From positions 1-64,000 of the forward strand of contig NZ_CP061038.1 of assembly GCF_014490665.1 (NCBI RefSeq): a stretch of 64,000 bases of DNA. The letters are read 5' to 3'. Positions within the stretch are counted from its first letter, which is position 1; every line of letters begins with the position of its first letter. Of the stretch, positions 25,717-35,008 are shown in pieces. The notes under the pieces were generated by a model. The model worked only from the letters and a program-made list of their open reading frames with translations. It ran no database searches and was not told where the DNA came from. Origin of the DNA: Sphingomonas alpina. Its GTDB lineage: Bacteria; Pseudomonadota; Alphaproteobacteria; Sphingomonadales; Sphingomonadaceae. The position numbers were made by a program, and so were the translations under genes.

Positions 25717-26174
25717 GATTGATCTCCCCTGACTGGCCTCATCCCGGTCATCGGTCGCCACCTGTCGCGGGGTGAGCCTAAGCGATCCGGATTGCCTTGT
25801 CAGGCGCGTTCATACCGCAGCCGCAATGATCGCCGGCGCCTGTTTTTCCGGTGTGTGATTCCCAGCCCGATTCAATACCGGTGCGGACCTTGACAGGGAG
25901 GGGGCGGTCAGATGCTCTCAGGCGTCCGGCTCCGCTCTTTCACATGGTGAGAAAAAGCCGATGCCATCAGCTGGCTGATCCTGGCTGATATGTTCGCTGT
26001 TATGCTGGCTGTTCATTGGCTGATAGCTGGCTGTTATTCGATAACAGCCAGCTTTGGCTGAAGCAGTTGAAAACGCGCTGAAAATCCAGGTGGGAAATCC
26101 AACTTAACAGCCAGCAAAAAGAATATTCCGAAATAACAGCCAGGAACAGCCAGCAATTCCGGTTGCGACCGTTC
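25717..26174. other. 458-bp gene-free region between vgrG-like and XRE genes
   Basis: The left half (25717-25960) shows no feature. The right half carries the TGGCTG/CAGCCA repeat array, described separately, and is noticeably richer in A+T than its neighbours. Short ORFs crossing it on the minus strand are low-complexity translations of the repeats and are not credible genes. Confidence 0.6.
25972..26152. repeat. TGGCTG/CAGCCA repeat array with a perfect palindrome
   Basis: Ten hexamers TGGCTG or CAGCCA lie in 181 bp: forward at 25972, 25982, 26006, 26017, 26028 and 26055; reverse at 26045, 26108, 26137 and 26147. Several extend to CTGGCTGTTA or TAACAGCCAG. At 26026-26052 two copies form a perfect palindrome with 12-bp arms (GCTGGCTGTTAT / ATAACAGCCAGC) around TCG. 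Spacing is irregular, unlike CRISPR. Plausible roles are an operator array for the adjacent XRE regulator or a protein-binding/attachment region. Confidence 0.85.
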
Positions 26175-26738
26175 CTAGAGCGATCGTACCAGGCGGACCG
26201 CGCGTGCGATCCAGGGCGGGTCGGCAACCACCTGCTGGCGCCCGCCCGGTCCGGGGGGCAGGAGATGGAGCTTGCCGCCCTCGCGTCCGATCAGGCGTCC
26301 GAACAGGAAGCGGCCGGCGGGACGGGGCACCAGGACGTCGCGATTCATCGCCTGGCCGAAACTGTCCGGCGCCAGCGTCTCGCACCACAGTTCGTCGCCG
26401 CTGCGATAATCGCCGACACCGGCGGCGACCGTCACCGCGATCAGCCCGGGACCGGGCGAGGGCGGGGTCAGCGTGGTTTCGTGTTTTGGCGCATGAACTC
26501 CGCCGGAATCGAGGATCGCCGCCACCGGTATGTCGCTGCGCATCGGCAGCCTGACAAGATCGGCTGCGGCGACGCCGAGTGCGCCGGCGATGCGGTTGAG
26601 CCACCCGACCGAGACGGTGCGCGTGCCTGTTTCAAGCCGGCCGATCGTTTGCGCGGTGGTCGGTGGGACGCAGCGGCGTGCGACATCGTCGAGCGTCAGC
26701 CCCTTGGCGCGGCGGACTTCGCGGATCGCGGTGATCAT
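26175..26738 (-). CDS. XRE-family regulator with LexA/S24-like C-terminal half
   Basis: A 187-residue protein. An HTH_XRE domain covers residues about 2-60 (AIREVRRAKGLTLDDVARR, TTAQTIGRLETGTRTVS, WLNRIAGALGV). The C-terminal half (VAVTVAAGVGDYRSGDELWC, NRDVLVPRPAGRFLFGRLI, GGKLHLLPPGPG) resembles the beta-fold of S24/CI-type repressors, but the Ser-Lys self-cleavage dyad is not evident. It probably represses nearby promoters. The repeat array directly follows its stop codon. Start chosen at MITAIREV; sequence upstream is not protein-like. Confidence 0.83.
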   Translation of the reverse strand: MITAIREVRRAKGLTLDDVARRCVPPTTAQTIGRLETGTRTVSVGWLNRIAGALGVAAADLVRLPMRSDIPVAAILDSGGVHAPKHETTLTPPSPGPGLIAVTVAAGVGDYRSGDELWCETLAPDSFGQAMNRDVLVPRPAGRFLFGRLIGREGGKLHLLPPGPGGRQQVVADPPWIARAVRLVRSL

Positions 26739-26919
26739 GACTAAGGGTCCTAACCAGATAGGCCATTCTTCTGTCGGCCAGCCGTGACGATTTGGCAAGT
26801 GCCCCGCCCAGGGCTGCGTGGTTGCGCTGGTCGCGACGGTGATCGGAACTGGCGCTGGTTCCCGCTGACTTTCGCCGCGAAAATGGCTATCGATGCGGTC
26901 CACCCCAGGGGAGAGAGCG

Positions 26920-28005
26920 ATGCCGGTCAAGCGCGAGATGATGGTGCGCAAGGATGCGCTGGAGCAAACCGCGATCAATGAGACGATCGCGCCCGAGCCA
27001 AAGGATGGTGAGGTGTTGCTGGCAATCGAGGCGTTCGCCCTGACCGCCAATAATGTGACCTATGCGGTGGTCGGCGAGCAGGTGAAATATTGGTATTTCT
27101 TCCCCGCGCCCGAGGGGTGGGGGATTGTGCCGGTCTGGGGTCATGCGCGAGTCACGGCGTCGCGGCATCCCGATATCGCGGTCGGCGAGCGGGTCTATGG
27201 CTATCTGCCGATGGCGACTCATCTGATCGTCGCACCGGGCAAGGTTTCGGCCGGGCTGTTCCGCGACATGACCACGCATCGCCAGCCGATGGCGGCGGTC
27301 TATAACCAGTATCGCCGGCTCGCCGCGGACCCGGCGCATGACCCGGCGCGCGAAGATGCGCGGATGTTGTTCGAGCCGCTGTTCCTGACCAGCTTCCTGA
27401 TCGATGATCAGCTGCGGCGGCAGGACTGGCATGGCACCGGCAGCGTGATCCTGACCAGCGCGTCGAGCAAGACCGCGATGGGCCTGGCGCATGTCGCGCG
27501 GGCGAGCAGCCCCGGGATCCGGCGGATCGGCCTGACCAGCGAATCGAATATCGCATTTGTCGAACAGACCGGGCTGTACGATCAGGTCGTTGCCTATGAT
27601 GCGTTCGATGCCCTGGAGGTGGCGGGTACGGCGGTGCTGGTCGATTTCGCCGGCAATGCCGGGGTGCTTGCCGATGTCCATGCGCGGCTCGCCGATCGGC
27701 TGGTGCACATCCTGAAGGTCGGCGTGACGCATCACGATGAGGGCGGGGCCGACGCTGGCGTCGCGACGGCCGGGCCGAAGCCGGTCTGGTTCTTCGCCCC
27801 CGATGCCGCGGCGACGCTGATCGGGGCGATCGGGCAGGATGGATTCCAGACCGCGGTGGCGGAACGCTGGCACGCTTTCGTCATCGATGCCGATGGCTGG
27901 GTGACGGTGGACCGCCAAAGCGGCGGCGAGGCGATGCAGCGCGTGTGGCGCGATCAGGTCGCCGGGCGCGCCAAGCCCGATATCGGTTACGTCATGCGTT
28001 GGTAG
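26920..28005 (+). CDS. DUF2855 family protein
   Basis: A 361-residue protein of DUF2855: ALTANNVTYAVVGEQVKYWYF near the N-terminus, GWGIVPVWGHARV, VILTSASSKTAMGLAHV in the middle, and VLVDFAGNAGVLADVHARL. The layout (GroES-like start, then a nucleotide-binding-like segment) recalls medium-chain dehydrogenase/reductases, but classical zinc or NADP motifs are not clear, and the family function is unknown. The ATG has GGGAGAGA upstream. It is divergent from the XRE regulator. Confidence 0.88.
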   Translation: MPVKREMMVRKDALEQTAINETIAPEPKDGEVLLAIEAFALTANNVTYAVVGEQVKYWYFFPAPEGWGIVPVWGHARVTASRHPDIAVGERVYGYLPMATHLIVAPGKVSAGLFRDMTTHRQPMAAVYNQYRRLAADPAHDPAREDARMLFEPLFLTSFLIDDQLRRQDWHGTGSVILTSASSKTAMGLAHVARASSPGIRRIGLTSESNIAFVEQTGLYDQVVAYDAFDALEVAGTAVLVDFAGNAGVLADVHARLADRLVHILKVGVTHHDEGGADAGVATAGPKPVWFFAPDAAATLIGAIGQDGFQTAVAERWHAFVIDADGWVTVDRQSGGEAMQRVWRDQVAGRAKPDIGYVMRW

Positions 28006-28021
28006 TGTCGTATCGGGCTGG

Positions 28022-30898
28022 TCACGTTTCGGCTGCGTCGGATATCGTCTTTGCCTTGCCGATGACCCGGCCATAGGCCCAGCCAATGCCGATCAGCGCA
28101 ATGCCGAGCCCGAGGAAGGACAGGATGCGCAGGATGCCGGCGAGCGCGGACGCGTCGATCAGGAAGACCTTCAGCGTGACCAGCGTGAGCAGGGCGAGGC
28201 CGGCAACGCGCAGGTCGCCGGCGCCGCTCTGAATGCCCCGCGCGAGCCAGGCCAGTGACAGGCCGAGCAGCGCGGCGGAATAGAGCCAGTTCTCGGTCCG
28301 GCCCAGATCGCCGGTGAGGAAGGCGCCATGCGTCGCCTGACGCACGGTCACCGCGACGGCGAGCGCGACCAGACCGAGCGTCGCGATACGCCAGCGACGA
28401 TCTTCCTTTGTCAGCCACAGCCAGGCCGCGATCAGGCCGACATGGATCGTGGCCAGGTTCAGCAGCGGCAGGCTGCCGACCGACTGGGTGACGAACAGCG
28501 GGTTGAACCAGCCCAGGTCGAACCAGGCGAAGCGGGCCAGGCCGAACCACAGCAATGCCTCGGACAATCTGGGCTGGCGCGCGCGCAATGCCCAGGCCGC
28601 AGCGAGGATGGCTTGTGTCAGGATCGCGCGTTCGAGGAACCCGACCGCTTCGAAGCGGGGCAGGGTGGCAATGGCCAGCGGCTGCTTGGCAAGCGCATAC
28701 AGCGTGGCAATGGCGGCGACCGCAAGCGCGGCAATCACGCCCTGCCGCGCAACCTCCAACGCGTCACGCCGCAGCAGCAGGCCGCCGGCGACGAACGCGG
28801 CGGGAAGGGCCAGGTCGCGCAGCACCATCGCGATCGGCGGCAGCAGATTGTAGGGCAGGGCATCGCCGCTGAGCGACAGTCCGATCAACTCGAGCAATTG
28901 GACCAGGACCGGCAGCATGGCGGCGACCATCGCCGCCAGGGCGACCAGGGTCTTGTTGCGCGGCAGACGCCCCGCGATCGTCGCCAGGGCGGCAAGGCCA
29001 AGTCCGGCGGCATGCCAGGGCGCGGGCAGAATCGCCGGCACAAAGGCCAGTGCCAGCAGGAAGGCGATCCATTCGATCCCCATCGCGGTCCGGCCACGCG
29101 GCAAGAGGCGTGCGATGCCGACGAGCAACGCTGGCGGCAGCACGCCGATCGCGATCAGGTCGGCGACCGGCGGCAATGGCTCGGTATCGATCACGCTGCC
29201 GAGATAGTCGCCAAGTTCGAAGAACCCGGCGACCACCGCCAGGCCTGTCGCGGCCACGACGATCGGGGCGAGCAGAGCGATGCTGCCATCCTTGCTGCGA
29301 TGGGCCCAGGCGGCAAGTGCGAGGCCGACCGCCAGCCATGCCGGCCAGCGCCACGGAATCGGAAGCAGCTCGACCAGGGCGACCATCGACAGGATCGCGG
29401 CGAGTGCCGCACCCCCGGTTAGTGCCGGCAGGAAGATGTGTTCAGGGCGCGCGCTCGACCGGTCGCGCCAGCTTAGCGACGCGCTTGCTCCCGCTGCCAG
29501 CGCCAGCAGCGCCGCCCAGCCGAGCGGAATGAGCAATTGATGCCCGATGGCATTGGCGAGCAATACCGGACCGGCCGTGCCGCCAAGGGCGATGCCAGCC
29601 CAGAGCCAGTTGGTACGGGCGCGCAGATGGCCGGGGATCGCGAACAGTGCAGTGATGGCGATCGCGGCGATCGGCGCCGTGGCGCTGTGCCGGTCAAGGC
29701 CGACGGCGAGTAGCAGCAGCACCAGCCCCAGTGCGGCGGCGGCACCCGGCGCCAGCGCCTCATCCCGCCAGCCGAGCCACAGTGCGGCGGCGCTGAGCAG
29801 CAGGTAGAGGCCCCAGGCCAGCGGTCCGAAATCGAGCGCGGGAGCAAGGACCAGCAATTGTACCAGCCCAGCCACCAGCGGCAGCAAGCGAAGCCAGGGC
29901 CGCGCGGCGCCGGTTCGCGGCAGCGCGAGCGTCGCGCCGATCGCCAGCAGCAGGACGAAGGCGCCGACCCCGGCCAGATCCTTTGCCACGAGCGTTGCGA
30001 TCAGCAGATTGACCCAGGCGAACCCGCCACCGCAGGCGGCGAGTGCAAGCCAGACCCAGCCGCGCCGGATGGCCAGGCCGAACAGGGCCGCGACGAGCAG
30101 TCCGAGATAGGCAAGCAACGGGCCGATCCCGGCGGATCTGAATCCGGCGATCAGCGGCGCGGCAAAGCCGCCGATCAGCGCCATGATCGCGGTCGGCGGA
30201 CCGTGGCGCAGCGCCAGCCCGAGCGCAGCGACGGTCACGCCGATCATCAGGATGAATGCGGTCAGGTCGCCGATCAGGTCGTACAGCGCGGCGGCGATAT
30301 AAAGCGTGCCGTAGAGGATCGCGATCCCTGCACCTGCCAGCGCCTGGCCGATGCGCGGATCGTCTCGCGTTGCGGGGATTCGGCGTGCGACTTCGCTTGC
30401 CGCGATCAGGCCGATCCCGAACAGCGTCGCGATGATCGTGCGCGCGACCGGGCCGAGCAGTCCGTTCTCGATCGAGAAGCGCACCAGGAAGAAAGCCGAG
30501 AGGACCAGCGCGGCGCCGCCGATCCAGATCGGCAATTTGCCGCCGACGATCGCCTCGAAGCCGAGCCGAACGGGCTCGCGCGCCGGCCGCGCCGGCTGCG
30601 CCGGTGCGGTTGGCGGTGACGGGGCGGGCGCAGGCGGTGTGATCGGCTCGGGCGGCTCCGGTGGCGCGAGAATTGCTGGCGGAGGGGGCGCCGGCCGGGC
30701 CTGAGCGCGAACCACGGGCGGCGGCAAGGGGGCAGTCTGCGGGGTGGGCTCCTGTAGCGGCCTGGCCAAATCGGGGTCGAGTGTGTTCAGTCGATCCTGC
30801 AGCACCCTGGCCCAGCGTTCGAGTCTTGCAACCCGGTTGAACAGCCGGGCGATTGCAAAGCCCGCCGCAACGAGCGCGATAAACAATAATGCGGTCAA
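28022..30898 (-). CDS. DUF2339 polytopic membrane protein
   Basis: A very large membrane protein (958 residues if translation begins at the TTG giving LTALLFIALVAAGFAIARLF). After one N-terminal helix comes a coil (RVARLERWARVLQDRLNTL) and a Pro-rich linker to about residue 115, then some two dozen hydrophobic segments to the C-terminus. The entry sequence RLGFEAIVGGKLPIWIGGAALVLS is the DUF2339 landmark. The function is unknown; a cell-surface or envelope role is often guessed. In-frame ATGs 26 and 30 codons upstream exist but give a non-family N-terminus. Confidence 0.85.
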   Translation of the reverse strand: MTALLFIALVAAGFAIARLFNRVARLERWARVLQDRLNTLDPDLARPLQEPTPQTAPLPPPVVRAQARPAPPPPAILAPPEPPEPITPPAPAPSPPTAPAQPARPAREPVRLGFEAIVGGKLPIWIGGAALVLSAFFLVRFSIENGLLGPVARTIIATLFGIGLIAASEVARRIPATRDDPRIGQALAGAGIAILYGTLYIAAALYDLIGDLTAFILMIGVTVAALGLALRHGPPTAIMALIGGFAAPLIAGFRSAGIGPLLAYLGLLVAALFGLAIRRGWVWLALAACGGGFAWVNLLIATLVAKDLAGVGAFVLLLAIGATLALPRTGAARPWLRLLPLVAGLVQLLVLAPALDFGPLAWGLYLLLSAAALWLGWRDEALAPGAAAALGLVLLLLAVGLDRHSATAPIAAIAITALFAIPGHLRARTNWLWAGIALGGTAGPVLLANAIGHQLLIPLGWAALLALAAGASASLSWRDRSSARPEHIFLPALTGGAALAAILSMVALVELLPIPWRWPAWLAVGLALAAWAHRSKDGSIALLAPIVVAATGLAVVAGFFELGDYLGSVIDTEPLPPVADLIAIGVLPPALLVGIARLLPRGRTAMGIEWIAFLLALAFVPAILPAPWHAAGLGLAALATIAGRLPRNKTLVALAAMVAAMLPVLVQLLELIGLSLSGDALPYNLLPPIAMVLRDLALPAAFVAGGLLLRRDALEVARQGVIAALAVAAIATLYALAKQPLAIATLPRFEAVGFLERAILTQAILAAAWALRARQPRLSEALLWFGLARFAWFDLGWFNPLFVTQSVGSLPLLNLATIHVGLIAAWLWLTKEDRRWRIATLGLVALAVAVTVRQATHGAFLTGDLGRTENWLYSAALLGLSLAWLARGIQSGAGDLRVAGLALLTLVTLKVFLIDASALAGILRILSFLGLGIALIGIGWAYGRVIGKAKTISDAAET

Positions 30899-31024
30899 GC
30901 GGCGTCCCCGAAGGTCATGCCGGGCAAGGTGACATAAAGGTTGCAGCCTGTCTTGTGGCGAATGGAAAGGTTGCATTTTAAAACGCAACTATTACCATTA
31001 TCGCATAATCTGGGGAGATTTCCG

Positions 31025-31687
31025 ATGATCGTCTATGGTTCGACCATGTCTCCGTTCGTGCGCAAGGTGATGGCGTTCGCCGCTGAAAAAGGCATCGTGC
31101 CGGAACTCAAGAACGGCGGCATGGGGCGTGGCGGTCCCGAATTCGAGGAGGCGAGCCCGTTCCGCAAGATGCCGGGCTTTCGCGATCCCGGCGCCGACAA
31201 GGGGCGCGACTTCTGCATTTCGGATTCGACCGCGATCATCACGTATATCGAGGCGAAGTTTCCCGAACCGAACCTGATTCCGACCGATCCGATCGCGCGG
31301 GCGCGCACTGTCTGGTATGAGGAATTTGCCGATACGATGGTCTGCGCGCTTGGCGGCAAGCTGTTCTTCAACCGTTTCGTAGCGCCCAAGGTGCTCAAGA
31401 TCGCTGGCGACGAAAGCATCGCGGCAGCGGCGGAGGCGACCGAGTTGCCACCCCTGCTCGACTATCTCGAAGGGGTCGTGCCGGGATCGGGCTTCCTGGT
31501 CGAAGATCGCATTACGCTGGCCGATCTCGCGGTATGTTCGCCGTTCGTGAATCTCGATCATCTGAGCGTCGTTATCGATCCGGTGCGCTGGCCCGGGACC
31601 GCGGCCTATGTCGCCGCCATCCTTGCACGACCGAGCTTTGCGCCGATCATTGCGAAGGAGCGGGCGATCGTCGCGGCGATGGCATGA
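31025..31687 (+). CDS. Glutathione S-transferase family protein
   Basis: A 220-residue GST-fold protein. The N-terminal thioredoxin-like domain starts MIVYGSTMSPFVRKVMAFA, with the S-P-F-V-R-K active-site region (Ser-type rather than Cys-type), PFRKMPGF and the GSH-gamma-glutamyl site ISDSTAIITYIEAKF. The C-terminal helical domain has GSGFLVEDRITLADLAV. A glutathione-dependent detoxification or isomerisation is likely; the substrate is unknown. GGGGAGA lies before the ATG. Confidence 0.92.
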   Translation: MIVYGSTMSPFVRKVMAFAAEKGIVPELKNGGMGRGGPEFEEASPFRKMPGFRDPGADKGRDFCISDSTAIITYIEAKFPEPNLIPTDPIARARTVWYEEFADTMVCALGGKLFFNRFVAPKVLKIAGDESIAAAAEATELPPLLDYLEGVVPGSGFLVEDRITLADLAVCSPFVNLDHLSVVIDPVRWPGTAAYVAAILARPSFAPIIAKERAIVAAMA

Positions 31688-31737
31688 TGGCGTCGGACCC
31701 GGTGGCGTGACTGCCACGCTCTCGCTATAAGGCCGCC

Positions 31738-32679
31738 ATGCGGCTCGATTTCGTCAAATGCCATGGTTCGGGAAATGATTTCCCGCTGATCGATGCGCGC
31801 GATCTCGATCTCGACGATATGGTCTGGGCCGGGGTCGCGCGTGCGCTGGCCGATCGGCGCGGACCGGTCGGTGGCGACGGGCTGTTGCTGCTGACTGGTG
31901 GGGATAAGCTGCACGATTTCGGCATGCGCATGTTCAATTCCGACGGCAGTGAGGCGGAGACATGCCTCAACGGCTTGCGCTGCGTGGCGCGGGCTGGTTT
32001 CGAGGCATTGTCGATCGAGCGCGCCGAGGTGCAGCTGAAGACATCGAGTGCCCATGCCGAGCGCGATGCCGATCTCGCGCCGGGCGTGGTGACGATCCGC
32101 GAAACGGCCGGACCGGCCGATCTCGATGTGACGCAATGGCCGCTGCACGGCGCCGGGCACCAGATCGTGCAACAGACGATCGCCGCATTGCCCTCGTCCC
32201 GGCTGTTCACGGCAGTGGCGATGCCCAATCCGCATCTGGTGAGTTTCGTCGAGACGATCGACGACGCGGAACTGGTCGTGATCGGTGAGCTGTGCGAGGC
32301 GGCGCCGGACTGGTTGCCCAACCGCGCCAATGTCTCGTTCGTCGAAATGCGCGGGGCGGATCTGTTCGTTCGGACATTCGAGCGTGGCGTCGGGCTGACC
32401 GACAGTTGTGGCAGTGCGATGGCGGCGTCGGTCTTCGCTGCATGCCTGACCGGGCGCGTGGAGTTCGGCGTGGAACTGAGCGTCTTCAATCGCGGCGGGC
32501 TGGTCAGGGGACAGGCCGAAAGTGACGGCATGGTCCGCTTGTCCGGTAATGCGACCTATGACTGGGCAGGATCGGCCGATGTCGATGCGGACCGGGGAAT
32601 CGCCGGCGACGTAACGGTCGATCGGCATTTCAACGACGAAATCGCCGCCTGGGCGGGGCTGATAGACGCGATCGCCTGA
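31738..32679 (+). CDS. dapF: Diaminopimelate epimerase-like protein
   Basis: A 313-residue DapF-fold protein; DapF converts LL- to meso-diaminopimelate for lysine and peptidoglycan. The two catalytic Cys are kept at normal spacing: Cys76 in ETCLNGLRC and Cys224 in TDSCGSAM. Also present are KCHGSGNDFPLIDAR, GGDGLLLL, MPNPHLVSF and VRTFERGVG. Both Cys loops deviate from the usual MCGNGxRC and ACGTGAC forms, so either this is a divergent lineage-typical DapF or a paralogue with altered specificity. It lies alone, with no lysine genes around. Confidence 0.82.
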   Translation: MRLDFVKCHGSGNDFPLIDARDLDLDDMVWAGVARALADRRGPVGGDGLLLLTGGDKLHDFGMRMFNSDGSEAETCLNGLRCVARAGFEALSIERAEVQLKTSSAHAERDADLAPGVVTIRETAGPADLDVTQWPLHGAGHQIVQQTIAALPSSRLFTAVAMPNPHLVSFVETIDDAELVVIGELCEAAPDWLPNRANVSFVEMRGADLFVRTFERGVGLTDSCGSAMAASVFAACLTGRVEFGVELSVFNRGGLVRGQAESDGMVRLSGNATYDWAGSADVDADRGIAGDVTVDRHFNDEIAAWAGLIDAIA

Positions 32680-32834
32680 TTGAGTATTGCGCCAGGGCGT
32701 CGGGCTGAAATCCCAACCTGAAATCGAGCCGTTTCGGCGCGATCCCACGATATCGGATGCGTAACGATTTGACAGTGACGCAACAAAGGGCGTCCATGTC
32801 GGTTGGGGTCAACGAACCACGCCGGAGAACAAGT

Positions 32835-33398
32835 ATGTCGCGTTTCACGATCGTCGCCGCGCTTTGCGCCACCAGCCTGATGGCCTTTGCTGCGCCAGCT
32901 AGCGCGCAGACGCGACAGGAGGAGCAACGCTTCCAGCAGGCGCAGCAGCGACTGCAGGATGAGCTTCGCGTGTTCCAGCAGGAATATGACCGTTACCAGC
33001 AGGCACGCAATCGTGGCGGCGGACGTCCTGGTCCTGGCGGCTATAATGGCGGCCCCGGCTATGGCGGTCCCGGCGGCTATAACAACGCACCGGGCGGCTA
33101 TGACGACGATCGGCTTGAAAGCGGATATGAGCCGTCACGCTATTATCGCGACGGCAATTATCAGGAGCGCGTGCTCAGCGCGGACGAGCGCGTCTATCGC
33201 GGCCAGGACGGGCGTTATTATTGCAAGCGCAATGACGGCACGACCGGTCTGATCGTCGGTGCGATCGGCGGCGGTGTGCTTGGCAATGTGATCGATGGCG
33301 GGCATTCGCGCGGCGTCGGTACGATACTGGGCGCGATCGTCGGCGGTGTCGCCGGCAAATCGATCGACCAGAATAATCAGCAGGTGAAATGCCGCTGA
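32835..33398 (+). CDS. Secreted glycine-zipper 2TM-domain protein
   Basis: A 187-residue exported protein. The signal peptide is MSRFTIVAALCATSLMAFAA with cleavage after ASAQ. A Gln-rich helix follows (EEQRFQQAQQRLQDELRVFQ), then a Gly/Tyr/Pro-rich low-complexity stretch (about 60-95). A glycine-zipper 2TM segment lies at about 140-180 (GAIGGGVLGNVIDGG, GAIVGGVAGKSID). Such proteins are outer-membrane or periplasmic envelope proteins of the RcnB/17-kDa type; the function is unknown. The start follows GGAGAACAAGT. Confidence 0.85.
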   Translation: MSRFTIVAALCATSLMAFAAPASAQTRQEEQRFQQAQQRLQDELRVFQQEYDRYQQARNRGGGRPGPGGYNGGPGYGGPGGYNNAPGGYDDDRLESGYEPSRYYRDGNYQERVLSADERVYRGQDGRYYCKRNDGTTGLIVGAIGGGVLGNVIDGGHSRGVGTILGAIVGGVAGKSIDQNNQQVKCR

Positions 33399-33571
33399 GC
33401 GGATCAGGGCACCGCGCCAACGGCGCGGTGCCCGACGCTTGGTTTAGGCAGGTCGGCTGCCAAAGTCATCATCGCCAAATAGGCAAAATCCGGACCGCCC
33501 ATGACACCAGGTCGGCGTAGGATCTGCGATGTGGGTGGTGTGAACGGACGAGCGTCGCTAAAGCCGGAGCC

Positions 33572-34246
33572 ATGGTTCCACGCGAATTGATCGATAGCGC
33601 CGATGTGCCCGGGGGCGGCGAGCTCAAGCTGTTCCGGCGCGGCGGCGACTGGTCGATCATGCTCGGCGGCAACGAATTGATGAGCAGTCGGGTGCGCGGC
33701 TCGGAGGAAGCGCTCGCGACGTTGGCGCTGGCGCGGGTAGCGCGCACCGATGCCAAGGTGCTGATCGGTGGATTGGGGATGGGATTTACCTTGCGTGCCG
33801 CGTTGACGGTACTCGGTGCGGCGGCCGAGGTGACGGTCGCTGAACTCGTACCGGCGGTGATCGACTGGGCGCGGGGCCCGATGGCGGCAGTACATGGCGG
33901 GAGCCTGGAAGATTCGCGGGTCAGCGTGATCGAAGGGGATGTCGGACCACTTATCCGGGCGCAGGACGCGGCGTTCGATGCGATCCTGCTCGACGTTGAT
34001 AATGGACCGGATGGACTGACGCGCGGTGGCAATAACGGCCTGTATTCGGCGCGCGGGCTTGCGGCGGCACGCGCGGCGCTGCGTCCCGGCGGTGTTCTCG
34101 CCATATGGTCGGCAGGCGCCGAGGCAACCTTCGCGCGGCGCCTGCGCGACGGCTTCTCGGTCGAAGAGCTGGTGGTTCGGTCGGGTACCGGCGGCAAGGG
34201 CGCGCGGCACATCATATGGCTCGCGACGCGGGATCCAGGGGCCTGA
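33572..34246 (+). CDS. Spermidine synthase-like SAM-fold protein
   Basis: A 224-residue protein with the spermidine synthase/methyltransferase Rossmann fold: LIGGLGMGFTLRAALTVLG, EVTVAELVPAVIDWARGPM, SVIEGDVGPLIR and AILLDVDNGPDGLTR. It has the fold core but is shorter than typical SpeE and lacks a clear N-terminal beta-domain. It is usually annotated as spermidine synthase; aminopropyl transfer has not been shown for this short form. It is a stand-alone gene. Confidence 0.82.
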   Translation: MVPRELIDSADVPGGGELKLFRRGGDWSIMLGGNELMSSRVRGSEEALATLALARVARTDAKVLIGGLGMGFTLRAALTVLGAAAEVTVAELVPAVIDWARGPMAAVHGGSLEDSRVSVIEGDVGPLIRAQDAAFDAILLDVDNGPDGLTRGGNNGLYSARGLAAARAALRPGGVLAIWSAGAEATFARRLRDGFSVEELVVRSGTGGKGARHIIWLATRDPGA

Positions 34247-35008
34247 CCCCGGCAATCGCCGTTGTCGCTATTCAGGCAGATCGCCAATCCGGATGCGATT
34301 CTTTCGGCCAACGGCCCCGTCGATCGCAACGATGTTGCGGTGCGGGGTATTTCGATGAAGTCGCGACCCTCCATGCCCGCTTCCGAACGCCTGTTGCGGG
34401 ATAACGACATGCGCTGCACCGGTCCGTCAAACGCGAATCACCGCTCGCTGGAACGGAGATTTCAGTTTTTGGCGCTGTCGTCATGGCGGCATGACGACAC
34501 TGCCGGAATAATTGTCCAAAAAAGAACCGCGCACGCGGTTATTTTCACCGGAGGGGCGAAATCTCCTGCATGACGATGGCGCGCGCCGATCACTGAGGCG
34601 TCCGCCCGGATCGCAGGCATGCGCGGTGGTGGCGGCTCGTTACATCGGCGCCGTCCGTTTTTGCCAATAACAAAGCAGTGGCAATCGCCGGAAGTCACGC
34701 AAATGCGCCGTTTCGGAGAGGCAAAAGGGCGCGTTTCGCCAACCGTCGCTGGATTTGCGCCGCCTTGCATTCGGTCACGCCCCTTCGACGCGGACAGAGC
34801 CGCTTGGGCGATCAAAGGCTTTTTGAAGATATTCGGCCCCCGGTTCGAGCCGCATCGGGTGTCGGATGATCTTAATCGAAATGCAGGAAATCACCCGCTT
34901 ATGTTGCGTTAAGGCAACAGCGTGCAAAATTTGTGCGCTTGCGTGGAAACCAACCTTTGGGTAGGGGAGTTTGCGCTGTCCGAGTGACAACGACGAAAGG
35001 GGATTTTT
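34247..35008. other. 762-bp intergenic region with two hairpins
   Basis: No convincing gene on either strand. Two inverted repeats are visible: TGTCGTCAT / ATGACGACA with a 6-nt loop (34476-34499), and AACCGCG-CA-CGCGGTT followed by ATTTT (34525-34545), which could terminate the upstream transcript or a small RNA. The last 100 bp should contain the promoter of the OmpA-like gene. Short ORFs here lack ribosome-binding sites and family resemblance. Confidence 0.5.
34525..34545 (+). terminator. Weak candidate terminator hairpin
   Basis: A 7-bp stem AACCGCG/CGCGGTT with a CA loop, followed by ATTTTC. It lies about 280 bp after the spermidine synthase-like gene, so it may end that transcript or an unrecognised RNA. 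Confidence 0.3.

Noticed and set aside
25972..26152. CRISPR array
   Set aside because: The repeats are only 6-12 bp, in both orientations and irregularly spaced, with no cas genes.
26000..26227. Minus-strand ORF with repeated WLL/WLF residues
   Set aside because: The repetition comes from the TGGCTG array and the frame overlaps the XRE gene; no start signal.
34262..34912. Small ORFs of about 100 codons before the OmpA-like gene
   Set aside because: No ribosome-binding sites, no signal peptide or motif, and they overlap inverted repeats.
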